In this document: one piece after another, positions 17,937-25,326 of the stretch
How the letters are laid out: the number at the start of each line of letters is the position of its first letter
Numbering within the stretch: the stretch's first letter is position 1
Source: Halosimplex aquaticum
GTDB lineage: Archaea; Halobacteriota; Halobacteria; Halobacteriales; Haloarculaceae
Reading direction: 5' to 3'
Assembly: GCF_028747785.1 (NCBI RefSeq)
Contig: NZ_CP118158.1
Coordinates: 1,054,001-1,118,000 of the forward strand
DNA: 64,000 bases
Program-made: the position numbers and the translations under genes
The notes under the pieces: model-generated
Database searches by the model: none
The model's input: only the letters and a program-made list of their open reading frames with translations
What the model was told of the DNA's origin: nothing

Positions 17937-18175
17937 TGAGCGACCAATTTCCTTCCGAGATACGGCTGGAAATTAGTCGCTCTTTAAGTGTCGATGCGGA
18001 CCCCGCGAGAACTCTGCGAAAGCTGCACTGCGTCGTTGAACTGAAGCGCCGACAGTCGTGGCCGTACTCGCCGAACGAGTTCGTACGTGCCTCTCAGCTT
18101 GTCGTTGACGGTGCAACGGATCGAGAGGTCCGCGAGGCCGTCCGCGCCGTCGAGGGAGGTGATCGGCGTGTCTGA
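17936..18175 (+). CDS. Small element protein, function unknown
   Basis: Up to 79 residues from a GTG, ending REVREAVRAVEGGDRRV. No family recognised. The middle (WPYSPNEFVRASQLVVDGATDREVREA) looks like a small helical, possibly DNA-binding, fold. Its stop overlaps the next gene by eight bases, which supports translation of this frame. A TATA-like TCTTTAAG at 17981-17988 lies inside the proposed frame, so the true start may be further in; no better in-frame start is obvious. Confidence 0.5.
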   Translation: MSDQFPSEIRLEISRSLSVDADPARTLRKLHCVVELKRRQSWPYSPNEFVRASQLVVDGATDREVREAVRAVEGGDRRV

Positions 18176-18464
18176 AACCGAGTACGGCACGCCGTGGCCG
18201 CCCACGAGTTCGGACGAAACCGAGACGGACGACGAACCGGCAGCCGACTCCGAACCGGAGGAGACACCGGACCGGTACACCCCGGACTACCTCGCGGAGT
18301 ACACCGTCTCAATGACTCCGCGCGGTGACATCTCGATACACCTCTTCAACCCGGCGCTGGCTCCGCTGTACGCTGTCCCGGGAGATACGATCCGCGTCCA
18401 TGATCACCCGGATGGCGTACTCCTGACGCACGCCGCCCACGAGCGAGGTGCTGGCGATGAGTGA
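18168..18464 (+). CDS. Small element protein with AbrB-like end, function unknown
   Basis: A 98-residue protein from a GTG at 18168. The N-terminal 40 residues are acidic and low in complexity. The rest (YLAEYTVSMTPRGDISIHLF and PGDTIRVHDHPDGVLLTHA) resembles a short beta-rich swapped-hairpin domain, a weak suggestion of a SpoVT/AbrB-like fold. It overlaps the previous gene by eight bases and the next by eight, so the three form one coupled operon. Confidence 0.6.
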   Translation: MSETEYGTPWPPTSSDETETDDEPAADSEPEETPDRYTPDYLAEYTVSMTPRGDISIHLFNPALAPLYAVPGDTIRVHDHPDGVLLTHAAHERGAGDE

Positions 18465-18810
18465 AAGCGACGAACTCGGCCCTGTCGCTCGCTCTCGTCG
18501 AGAACGCAGACGCGAGTGGTTAGAACAACAGAAGCCGACTGTCGAGGAGCTGAAAAACTCGTCTCGTCGTCACTACTGGAAGCACGCTGATGTCGACCCG
18601 CCGGATTGGTGGTTCGAACGACAGCCGAACTACCCGGAGATAACGGGTCCATCCGGTGACGGCGAATCCGGCCCCATCCCGCCGGAAGTCGACTGGTCGG
18701 ACCTCAAAGCCTACCGGTGTCGACACTGCCGGCAGGGCTGTATCAATCCGCTCGACTCCGGACCCGCCGAAGAGCGCGAGTGTAGAGCCTGCCACCGGAT
18801 AGCGGACTGA
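18457..18810 (+). CDS. Small zinc-ribbon element protein
   Basis: A 117-residue protein from ATG 18457, which overlaps the preceding stop (ATGAGTGA). The N-terminal half is charged and tryptophan-rich (REWLEQQKP, HYWKHADVDPPDWWFERQ). The C-terminal half has a probable zinc ribbon, CRHCRQGC followed by CRAC. It is the last gene of a three-gene operon at the left end of the element. Function unknown; a nucleic-acid-binding role is plausible from the zinc ribbon. Confidence 0.65.
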   Translation: MSESDELGPVARSRRERRREWLEQQKPTVEELKNSSRRHYWKHADVDPPDWWFERQPNYPEITGPSGDGESGPIPPEVDWSDLKAYRCRHCRQGCINPLDSGPAEERECRACHRIAD

Positions 18811-19185
18811 GATGGGTCCGGCCGTCCGGCGTCTGCCGTCCGCGCAGTCGCACGCTCCCGCAGGTCACCCCTCGCTCGCCCAGCTGCACGTTCCCGCGAG
18901 CGACCGCGCGCGCCGGTTCCCCCTCAATGGGGGTGAGGCGCGCGCTCCCGATCGCCTCGCTCATCGCCACACCAGCGGTGAGACTGGCCAGCATTCGCCC
19001 CGAACGCTGGCACAGTCCACCGCCAGCGAGGGAGAGCGGCCGACCGCCCGGAGCGCGCCGAGCGCCCCGAGGCGCGCTCAGGTCGGCCGCCGCCGCCTCG
19101 ACCCCTTGCGGGTCGACGCGGAAGCCCGAGCGCACGGGCCGACCTCCGGTCGGCCCCACTCTTGTCGCGGTGCGGAGGCACTACG
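18811..19185. other. Gene-free hairpin-dense region before rep
   Basis: Open frames here are arginine-rich and unlike haloarchaeal protein. Four strong inverted repeats occur. 18906-18945 has a 9-bp outer stem and 5-bp C/G inner stem. 19036-19090 has a perfect 10-bp outer and 9-bp inner stem. 19098-19116 has a 7-bp stem. 19136-19156 has a perfect 9-bp stem with a 3-base loop. Position directly upstream of a HUH Rep gene suggests a double-strand or single-strand origin of rolling-circle replication. Confidence 0.5.
19174..19178 (+). promoter_or_regulatory. Shine-Dalgarno that fixes the rep start
   Basis: GGAGG ends seven bases before ATG 19186, which selects this start over the upstream ATG at 19162. 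Confidence 0.55.
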
Positions 19186-21066
19186 ATGAGTTCGGGAGAG
19201 TGCGGTTCTCGGCACACCAATGAGACTAACTCTGTAACCCCGTCTCAGCCCGGTAACTCCGCCGATGACGAGCGCGAGTTACCGACCCCGGCTGAGCGCG
19301 TTGCAGAGTTCCGCGAAGAGTACGGACACCTGGCCCGGCTGCCGCTCACCGAAGTACCCGGCCAGCGGTTGCGTGCGTCGCTGCTCGAAGAGTACACGAC
19401 TGAGGTCGAGGTGGAACCGCTGACCGACCAGGAGGACGCGACGACAGTGTTTGAGTTGGACAAGCGCGTCCCGCTCACCTGGGAAGCGGCCGTAGAGCAA
19501 CTGCTGGAGTCGTACGAGGATTCCAGAAACACGACGCTGAAGCTTGAACGCGGCTACGAAGGTCACCCGGAACACGAGGTGTTCCACAAGGACGCTGAAA
19601 CCTCGTGGATGCCGTCGTACCAGAAACGGTACTTCGCCGAACTGAAAGGTTGGGTCCGTGAGACCATCGGCGGTACGCGCCCGAGCGGCGGCGAGTGTCC
19701 CGGAAAGTTCGAGAACCCGCACCTCGCGCTGCTGACCCGGACGGCCTCGTCGGTACCGGACGGTGACCGCCGGCCACCGGTGGACCACACCGAGCAGGTC
19801 CGAACGCCCTGGGAAGGTGTGTACCACACGCTGCGGAACCGGCTGCGGTCGCTGGGCTTCGAGAGCGACCAGTGGGACTACTACCGGAAGGAAGAGCCGC
19901 ACAAGTCCGAACGCGGCGGTTCGCTGAACAGTTGCTACACCCACGAGCATGTGATGTTGATCGTCGACGGCGAGGTGTCCGCCGAGGACTTCCGCCCGGT
20001 GATGGACAAACACGTCGAGGACTGCGACTGGGCCGGTGACGACGCGCATTCGGTAGAGCGAGCGGTCGAAGTGCTGCCCGCCGACGAGGTCGAGGACGTG
20101 GCCGCGTACGTAGCGAGCTACACCGGTATCCAGCCGGCCGGTCTCCTGGAGCGGTCCATCGAGTACGTCGCCTGGGCGGCGACGCAGTGGGCTGCGAACA
20201 GGAAGCGCCGAACGCGCTCGAACGCGGCCGGCTGGGCAGCTACAGCGGACGCGTGTAAGCAACGGTTCGAGTCGGACAAGAGTGAGCAGGAGGTGACCCA
20301 CGGCGAGGAGATCGTCGTCTCCGACCGGCGCGGCGTCGAGTACGAGTGTGCCGAGTGCGGGTCACCGTGGGGCATCGACCAGGACCAAACACTGACCGCT
20401 GCCCGGCTGTCCGCCGGCGACAGCGGCGGAACCACGGCCGTCGCAGACGGCGGCGTCGAGGTCCCCGACCGCGAAGAGCAGCTGCGCGAACAGTGGCCGT
20501 CCGCGACCGCGGCGGCGACGGTCGGTGAGACACCGACCGAGCGCAAGAAGCGTCAGGCCATCGAGTCGCACCTGAAGAGACACCCGAACGCCACAGTGAC
20601 CGAGGTACTGGGTTTGTGTTCGCTCCCGCCCGACGACGCGAGTCTCGTCCGCGAGGTGATGGCCGGTGTCGACCGTTCCGAAGCGGTCGGCTTCGACGAC
20701 CCGCCCGACTGGCGGCTCGACGCGGTGATCGTCGAGGACGAGGAACACCCGGCCGCGTCCGGCGGCGGCGTCGACATGGCCGAGGTCGTGATGCCCGTCG
20801 AGCGGTTGCTGAACGAAACCCGGTTGCAGTACCACGGTAACGAGCAGTCCCCGACGATCGTCGTCCACGGGTCGGACGGTCCCGGCGAGTCAGTCGCGTC
20901 CTACAGCGCACGCGGTCAGGCTGCTCGGCTGGTCGGACTCGGCTACAGAGAGCCGTGGGCCGCGGAGTTGCGTATGGAGTTCCAACGTCGACATCCGGAC
21001 CACGACCTCGTGGAGTGCTTCGAAGAACCGGAGTGTCGGCCGCCGTCGCCCGTACGACCTGGGTGA
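19186..21066 (+). CDS. rep: HUH-family rolling-circle replication protein
   Basis: A 626-residue protein. Three ordered motifs point to a HUH endonuclease: motif I LLTRTAS (about 182-188), motif II HEHVMLIV with the metal-binding His pair at 253 and 255, and motif III YVASYTG with candidate catalytic Tyr308 and Tyr312. Between II and III lies an insert; a CxxC pair follows near 388. The C-terminal 200 residues are variable and include a helix-turn-helix-like segment (KKRQAIESHLKRHPNATVTEVLGL). Such Reps nick the plus-strand origin of haloarchaeal plasmids and small viruses. Motif III lacks the usual lysine. The upstream hairpins are the likely nick region. Confidence 0.68.
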   Translation: MSSGECGSRHTNETNSVTPSQPGNSADDERELPTPAERVAEFREEYGHLARLPLTEVPGQRLRASLLEEYTTEVEVEPLTDQEDATTVFELDKRVPLTWEAAVEQLLESYEDSRNTTLKLERGYEGHPEHEVFHKDAETSWMPSYQKRYFAELKGWVRETIGGTRPSGGECPGKFENPHLALLTRTASSVPDGDRRPPVDHTEQVRTPWEGVYHTLRNRLRSLGFESDQWDYYRKEEPHKSERGGSLNSCYTHEHVMLIVDGEVSAEDFRPVMDKHVEDCDWAGDDAHSVERAVEVLPADEVEDVAAYVASYTGIQPAGLLERSIEYVAWAATQWAANRKRRTRSNAAGWAATADACKQRFESDKSEQEVTHGEEIVVSDRRGVEYECAECGSPWGIDQDQTLTAARLSAGDSGGTTAVADGGVEVPDREEQLREQWPSATAAATVGETPTERKKRQAIESHLKRHPNATVTEVLGLCSLPPDDASLVREVMAGVDRSEAVGFDDPPDWRLDAVIVEDEEHPAASGGGVDMAEVVMPVERLLNETRLQYHGNEQSPTIVVHGSDGPGESVASYSARGQAARLVGLGYREPWAAELRMEFQRRHPDHDLVECFEEPECRPPSPVRPG

Positions 21067-21068
21067 AT

Positions 21069-21090
21069 TCGTTTTTCCAACTTTTTTGGG
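21069..21090 (+). terminator. T-tract terminator after rep
   Basis: GTTTTTCC followed by AACTTTTTTGGG, two T-runs just beyond the rep stop, as expected for archaeal intrinsic termination. It also separates rep from the AT-rich cargo. Confidence 0.5.
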
Positions 21091-21155
21091 ACACTGCTTA
21101 GTGCGCCAGAGAAGAGGTCAAATTTAAACTCTGTCAAACAGAATTTGGATATAAT

Positions 21156-21998
21156 ATGAGCGATAATAAAGAGTGTTTCTTTATTGCACCCATTGGTGAT
21201 AAAGAAAGTAAGGTCCGGGAGCGGTCGAACAAAGTTATGGAGTACATTGTAGAAGAAACTGTATCTGACTACGGGTATTCCGTGACGAGAGCAGACCAAA
21301 TGGATCAACCAGGGAGCATCACGAATCAGGTGATAGAAAAGACGGTAAACAGCGAACTCGTAATAGCAGACCTAACCGGTCATAATCCAAACGTATTTTA
21401 CGAACTTGCGGTAAGACACGCAACTGGCGAACCATATATTCAACTCATAAAAATCAATGAATCAATTCCATTTGATATATCTGACTTTAGAACAATTAAA
21501 TACGGATTGGAAGTGGACGAAGCGGAACAAGCAAAAGAGAAAATTCGAGGTCTATTAGAATCCTTGTTAGATGGAGAACCGGAGTTCGATAACCCAATTT
21601 CTGAGTCGGCGGAGATGCAATCCTTGCGTGAAAGTGCGGATCCTACTGACCAAAATCTTGCTGAAGTGTTAGAAACAATGTATAAATTAGACAAAAAAGT
21701 AAACCAATTAGAGACGACAATACGGAATTCAAACTTGGAGTCAAATTCGCAATCTTTGTTGGGAGAATTCCAACCAAACGATGATCGCCAGAGTAGAAAG
21801 GTTAAATTTTCATCTGATAATAAAAGAGATTTATACAAAATAATTAGGCAGTCTGAGTTAGCTCACGAAAAGGGTGCATCAAAGGAGGATTTGCTTTCGA
21901 CAGGTATGAGTGAAGACGAAATTGACGCTACTATTGAAGAATTGATGATGGATGGCCATATATATGAGGTAGATGAAAATATTTATAAAACTATTTAG
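21156..21998 (+). CDS. Nucleoside deoxyribosyltransferase/TIR-like protein with MCM-type winged helix
   Basis: A 280-residue protein. Residues 7-105 match the nucleoside 2-deoxyribosyltransferase/TIR-like fold: FFIAPIGD at the first strand, an I..VI...I..S..VIADLTG stretch, and NPNVFYELAVRHA with Glu83 as candidate catalytic residue. Related domains cleave N-glycosidic bonds of nucleotides or NAD in several anti-phage systems. A coiled coil follows (about 165-190). Residues 222-280 (LYKIIRQSELAHEKGASKED, then MSEDEIDATIEELMMDGHIY) resemble the winged helix at the C terminus of archaeal MCM helicases. Base composition is far more AT-rich than rep or integrase, so it was acquired separately. 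TATA-like AATTTAAA lies about 30 bases upstream. Enzymatic activity is inferred, not shown. Confidence 0.8.
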   Translation: MSDNKECFFIAPIGDKESKVRERSNKVMEYIVEETVSDYGYSVTRADQMDQPGSITNQVIEKTVNSELVIADLTGHNPNVFYELAVRHATGEPYIQLIKINESIPFDISDFRTIKYGLEVDEAEQAKEKIRGLLESLLDGEPEFDNPISESAEMQSLRESADPTDQNLAEVLETMYKLDKKVNQLETTIRNSNLESNSQSLLGEFQPNDDRQSRKVKFSSDNKRDLYKIIRQSELAHEKGASKEDLLSTGMSEDEIDATIEELMMDGHIYEVDENIYKTI

Positions 21999-22050
21999 AT
22001 ACATAACTCGGTCCCGAATACTCTAGTGACTGCGCGATAGAACGTAGTTC

Positions 22051-22254
22051 ATGGCCGTACTGGAACACATCCAGACAGGCGAGCGGCGCGAGATCGACGG
22101 AGAACTCCCGTTCGGTGCGAGCTACGTGGTCGAAGGCTATGACGAAGAGAACGACGAGCTGTGGGAAGAGGAGCGCGTCGACCTCGACGGTGAGACGTAC
22201 ATCGTTATCGACGACGGCGTAGAGATGTTCACGACCGGTCCAGTAGACGAATAG
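22051..22254 (+). CDS. Small acidic protein, function unknown
   Basis: A 67-residue protein (MAVLEHIQTGERREIDGELP...EEERVDLDGETYIVIDDG) with a regular beta-strand-like pattern and strong negative charge. It is GC-rich, unlike the AT-rich genes on either side, so it belongs to the element backbone or host rather than to the cargo. No family recognised. Confidence 0.6.
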   Translation: MAVLEHIQTGERREIDGELPFGASYVVEGYDEENDELWEEERVDLDGETYIVIDDGVEMFTTGPVDE

Positions 22255-22423
22255 CGTTCAATGTCAACCGACAAAACCTCGAAGTCCTGGAGTGCTTTAC
22301 CCATGACGGGAGGCGTAACCGTAGCAGATCGGTAGAAAATCCCAATTGCAGATGTATGGTGCTAAATTTTCGCTGAAACCCACTATTTATAAATGGATAA
22401 AGAAATGAATTCGACTCTAAGTG

Positions 22424-23101
22424 ATGGGCAGTAGCTTCACCAATATTGTTCTCCCTGTCGCTGTAGCTATTGGAACTGTTTTTCTTACTTTCTGGTTCCG
22501 AGAAAAACAGGCGACATTATCTGCATTGAGAGCAATAAAAACGGAACTGAAACACAATGATGAATTGGTAGAGAGTATGGTACATGATTTATTTTCAGAT
22601 AGGCCTAATAATCTACAAGAGTTATTGACTATTGACACCGTTCCTTTACAAACATCAGCTTTTGACCACTTTGTAAATTCTGGAACCGCGACAAAGATAC
22701 CTGATGATACTGAAGATGCGATTTGGTATCACTATTTGGTCGTTCGGATGATAAACAGAGATATCGAAAATAGATTGGATTCTGTAGATAAAAACGACCT
22801 CAAGAAGATTGATGATCGTATATTGAATCGGTTATTGTACCTCTGTGATACCACCCGTCTCGAAGTGATGGAAAACAATATACGGAATGATGATGTTGAG
22901 AAACAGATTCAAGATGCAATTCCAACTCATGAGACCTGGGAAAGTAGCTCGGAAGGCCAGACCCACTGGTTCACAGGAGTTAGATCACTGATTGATGAAG
23001 AGATTGAACGTAAGCATTGGATCCCTACATTTATTTTCAAACTCCAACACATTACAGGGGTTATATATAAAAGACGCGTAGCAGGTACGCTTGGTGGCTG
23101 A
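22424..23101 (+). CDS. Single-pass membrane-anchored cargo protein, function unknown
   Basis: A 225-residue protein starting MGSSFTNIVLPVAVAIGTVF; residues 8-24 form one membrane helix, followed by a basic anchor (WFREKQ). The rest is helical and soluble (ALRAIKTELKHNDELVESMV ...). The pattern of one N-terminal helix and an L..EL..N motif occurs in many uncharacterised prokaryotic proteins. It is as AT-rich as the deoxyribosyltransferase-like gene and has its own TATA-like box (CTATTTATAA, about 33 bases upstream). It could be a membrane partner of that gene, but the GC-rich gene between them argues against one operon. Confidence 0.65.
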   Translation: MGSSFTNIVLPVAVAIGTVFLTFWFREKQATLSALRAIKTELKHNDELVESMVHDLFSDRPNNLQELLTIDTVPLQTSAFDHFVNSGTATKIPDDTEDAIWYHYLVVRMINRDIENRLDSVDKNDLKKIDDRILNRLLYLCDTTRLEVMENNIRNDDVEKQIQDAIPTHETWESSSEGQTHWFTGVRSLIDEEIERKHWIPTFIFKLQHITGVIYKRRVAGTLGG

Positions 23102-23237
23102 TTCCTTGATAGGCTGTCGACAACTGAGTACTCGCAAGTGAATATACCGCTATGTGGGATGATAAGTTAGGTTAGACGTGTCTGTGAACAGTCGTCGAAT
23201 GAGTCCCCGATGGGAGAGCGTCCTATTGATGTGGTGT

Positions 23238-23498
23238 CTATGGTTTCTTTTCTAATTCACTCGCGTTTAAATCGCCGTTCAGGTAGTCTTCGCCTTCCGT
23301 AGTGATTATATATTTACCCCGGTCCACCCGTTCAACCAATCCAAAATCGGATAATTCGGATAGTCTTCTACCGACCGCTTCTCTGCTTTTGTCAATGTTG
23401 TAGGCTATAATCGATGGTGAAAGAACTAGCCCGCAGGACTGTAATGCCTCCAAAATCCGCTCATCCATTGGTTGCATCCAGTCTGCGGGCTGTCGCAT
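23238..23498 (-). CDS. PhiH-like winged-helix repressor
   Basis: An 86-residue winged helix. MRQPADWMQPMDERILEAL is the typical start of haloarchaeal PhiH1-repressor-like proteins, followed by the recognition helix region SREAVGRRLSELSDFGLVER and the wing RGKYIITTEGEDYL. It is divergent from the integrase operon, and a symmetrical dyad lies between the two at 23562-23623. Position and family suggest it represses excision/integration genes and possibly itself. Confidence 0.85.
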   Translation of the reverse strand: MRQPADWMQPMDERILEALQSCGLVLSPSIIAYNIDKSREAVGRRLSELSDFGLVERVDRGKYIITTEGEDYLNGDLNASELEKKP

Positions 23499-23561
23499 AT
23501 CGGTGAAACTCGATCCGTGTGCAAAATGTTTCCGACAAACTGATACGAAGTCGCTGTTCGA

Positions 23562-23623
23562 TGATTATTATATCACTAATCGTTGATTAGATTTATTATC
23601 ACGGGTTAGTGATTGGATAATCA
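23562..23623. promoter_or_regulatory. Symmetrical operator over the integrase-operon promoter
   Basis: Two nested arm pairs share one centre (23592.5): TGATTAT at 23562-23568 with ATAATCA at 23617-23623, and ATCACTAA at 23572-23579 with TTAGTGAT at 23606-23613. A TATA-like ATTTATTA (23591-23598) sits at the centre. A dimeric regulator bound here would block the rightward promoter; the adjacent PhiH-like protein is the obvious candidate. Confidence 0.6.
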
Positions 23624-23675
23624 CCGGAAGCCGCTCGGTGTGTCGCTCGTCGATGGGTCGACCTCCGAGAACGAG

Positions 23676-23733
23676 CGGACCCCGCTGCTGGCACAGCGGG
23701 TCCGCGTGGCTTCCGTAGCAGAGGTACGGAAGC
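23676..23733 (+). promoter_or_regulatory. Paired hairpins in the integrase-operon leader
   Basis: Hairpin 1 (23676-23704): CGGACCCCGCTG with CAGCGGGTCCG, one bulged C. Hairpin 2 (23709-23733): GCTTCCGTA with TACGGAAGC, perfect 9 bp with a 7-base loop, ending on the base before ATG 23734. They lie in the presumed untranslated leader and could limit translation or transcription of the operon. Confidence 0.45.
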
Positions 23734-23847
23734 ATGCCGACCGAGACACCGCGAGACTATGAAAGTCTCGCACCGACCGCTGTACTGCTCGCCGACCAAG
23801 AACCCGGTGCCGCCCCGCGCGGATCACGCCGGAGGCCGACCCGATGA
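23734..23847 (+). CDS. Possible 37-residue leader protein of the integrase operon
   Basis: ATG 23734 opens a short frame, MPTETPRDYESLAPTAVLLA, then an Arg/Pro-rich end. Its stop overlaps the next start (ATGA at 23844-23847), the same coupling seen for the other two junctions of this operon, which is the main support. No family recognised. It contains a further perfect 8-bp hairpin (23751-23771), so RNA structure could be an alternative reason for conservation. Confidence 0.4.
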   Translation: MPTETPRDYESLAPTAVLLADQEPGAAPRGSRRRPTR

Positions 23848-23978
23848 CAGACGACCGTCTGTTCATCTGCGAAGCGTGCTCGACGGTGACGTTCGAGCCG
23901 GTGCGGGAGTGCCCGGCGTGCGGCGACACGGGTGACCCGCTGTCGCTCGCGTTCACCTTCGAACGAGGTGAACCGTGA
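23844..23978 (+). CDS. 44-residue zinc-finger protein of the integrase operon
   Basis: MTDDRLFICEACSTVTFEP... with two CxxC pairs (CEAC and CPAC), a minimal zinc ribbon. It starts in an ATGA overlap with the preceding frame and its TGA overlaps the GTG of the next gene. Small zinc proteins encoded beside integrases in haloarchaeal elements may assist recombination; that role is inferred from position only. Confidence 0.65.
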   Translation: MTDDRLFICEACSTVTFEPVRECPACGDTGDPLSLAFTFERGEP

Positions 23979-24187
23979 CCCGCCTGTCGGTCCGCTCCGA
24001 GTCGTCGACGGATACGCCGGTCCCAGGTGGTGAAATGGGGGAATCCGTCACTTCAGACGCTGAAGTTTCAGATTCCACTTTCACCTCCGTGGGATCCCGG
24101 ATTAAAGGCAGGCTGTCTTCAGTTGGTGCTGTCATGAACCAGAAAACCCGGTGCCGTACCGGAATCCTCCGCGAGGTGAGCCGATGA
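23975..24187 (+). CDS. Small protein of the integrase operon, function unknown
   Basis: A 70-residue Ser/Thr/Val-rich protein from GTG 23975 (overlapping the previous stop) to TGA 24187, which overlaps the integrase ATG in ATGA. It has no recognised domain. Tight coupling on both sides suggests fixed stoichiometry with the integrase, perhaps as an accessory or directionality factor. Confidence 0.5.
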   Translation: MTRLSVRSESSTDTPVPGGEMGESVTSDAEVSDSTFTSVGSRIKGRLSSVGAVMNQKTRCRTGILREVSR

Positions 24188-25263
24188 GCGACGACGAACT
24201 GACCGAGCTTGCTCCCGAGCAAGCTCTGTCGATGTGGGTCGACCGGCAAAAGGCCGAGAAGTCCGAACAGACGGTGCAGAGCTACTTCTACCGCGTTCGG
24301 CAGTTCGTCGAGTGGCTGGAAGACGACGGAATCCGGAACCTGAACGAACTCAGCGGCCGCGACGTGTTCCGCTACGATTCGTCGAGACGGTCCGAGGGCC
24401 TGAGCAAGAGTGCGCTGAACAACCAACTCGGGACCATCAAGCTGTTCCTGGAGTTCTGCGTCGACGTCGAGGCGGTCCCGCCGGAACTGCCCGCGAAGGT
24501 CGACGTGCCGACGCTGTCGAAGGCCGAGCGAGCGAACGAAGAGAAGCTGTCCGCAAAGCGGGCCGAGAACATCCTGAAGAGCCTCGAACGGTACGACTTC
24601 GCCAGCCGTGATCACGCGCTGTTCGCGCTGGCGTGGCACACGGCAATGCGACTGGGTGCGCTCCGGTCGCTCGACTTGCGAGACTGTTACCTGGAAGAGG
24701 ACGACCTCGACCGACTCGCCCACGAGGGCGATGTCGACCAGGAAGACCTCGACGAGCTGGAAGCTCCGTTCGTCTACGTCCGCCACCGGCCGCAGTTGGA
24801 TACGCCGCTGAAGAACCAGGGTGATGGTGAGCGGCCCGTCGCGCTGTCCGACGAGATCGGCGAACTCCTCCAGGAGTACATCGAGGTGTCCCGGCCGCAG
24901 GTGGAAGATGACCACGGTCGGAAGCCGTTGTTCTCCAGCCGGAAGGGGTCCGGTCGCATGTCGAAGGGCGCGATTCGGTCGCGGTTCAACATCGTGACCC
25001 AGCCGTGCCGCTACGGGACGTGCCCGCACGACCGCGACCAGGACACTTGCGAGGCGTTGGAACACGGCTACGAATCGCGCTGTCCGTCGTCCCGGTCCCC
25101 GCACCGGATACGGACGGGCGCGATTACGAACCACAGAAACGAGGACTGGCCGCCGGAGGTCCTCGCGGAGCGCGTGAACGCGACTCCCGAGGTCATCCGG
25201 ACGCACTACGACAAGCCGGACCTGCTGAAGCGGATGGAATCGCGGCGAAGTTATATGGAGTGA
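24184..25263 (+). CDS. int: Tyrosine recombinase/integrase
   Basis: A 359-residue site-specific recombinase. The N-terminal SAM-like core-binding domain covers about 10-105. The catalytic domain shows Arg156 (MRLGALRSLDL), a Lys near 210, H307-x-x-R310 (SPHRIRTG) and the nucleophile Tyr342 (IRTHYDKPD). A cysteine-rich insert (C275, C280, H282, C289, C300) just before HxxR is typical of a haloarchaeal integrase group found with SNJ2-type elements. The gene stops 64 bases before the right attachment repeat and targets tRNA-Pro. The start ATG 24184 is fixed by overlap with the preceding stop. Confidence 0.9.
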   Translation: MSDDELTELAPEQALSMWVDRQKAEKSEQTVQSYFYRVRQFVEWLEDDGIRNLNELSGRDVFRYDSSRRSEGLSKSALNNQLGTIKLFLEFCVDVEAVPPELPAKVDVPTLSKAERANEEKLSAKRAENILKSLERYDFASRDHALFALAWHTAMRLGALRSLDLRDCYLEEDDLDRLAHEGDVDQEDLDELEAPFVYVRHRPQLDTPLKNQGDGERPVALSDEIGELLQEYIEVSRPQVEDDHGRKPLFSSRKGSGRMSKGAIRSRFNIVTQPCRYGTCPHDRDQDTCEALEHGYESRCPSSRSPHRIRTGAITNHRNEDWPPEVLAERVNATPEVIRTHYDKPDLLKRMESRRSYME

Positions 25264-25326
25264 CTGACAGATGCACGACAACACCCCCATAGACCAGATG
25301 CATAGCGTCGAAGAGGAAGCGCGTAG

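Noticed and set aside
18812..19189. A 125-codon plus-strand ORF upstream of rep
   Set aside because: The translation is Arg/Ala/Pro-rich and basic, unlike halophilic proteins, and the DNA is packed with hairpins. I treat it as non-coding.
13561..23577. Shared TTATATCACT in the origin AT-rich core and the element operator, as a common regulator site
   Set aside because: A ten-base AT-rich match is too short and lacks the partner arm at the origin, so chance is enough.
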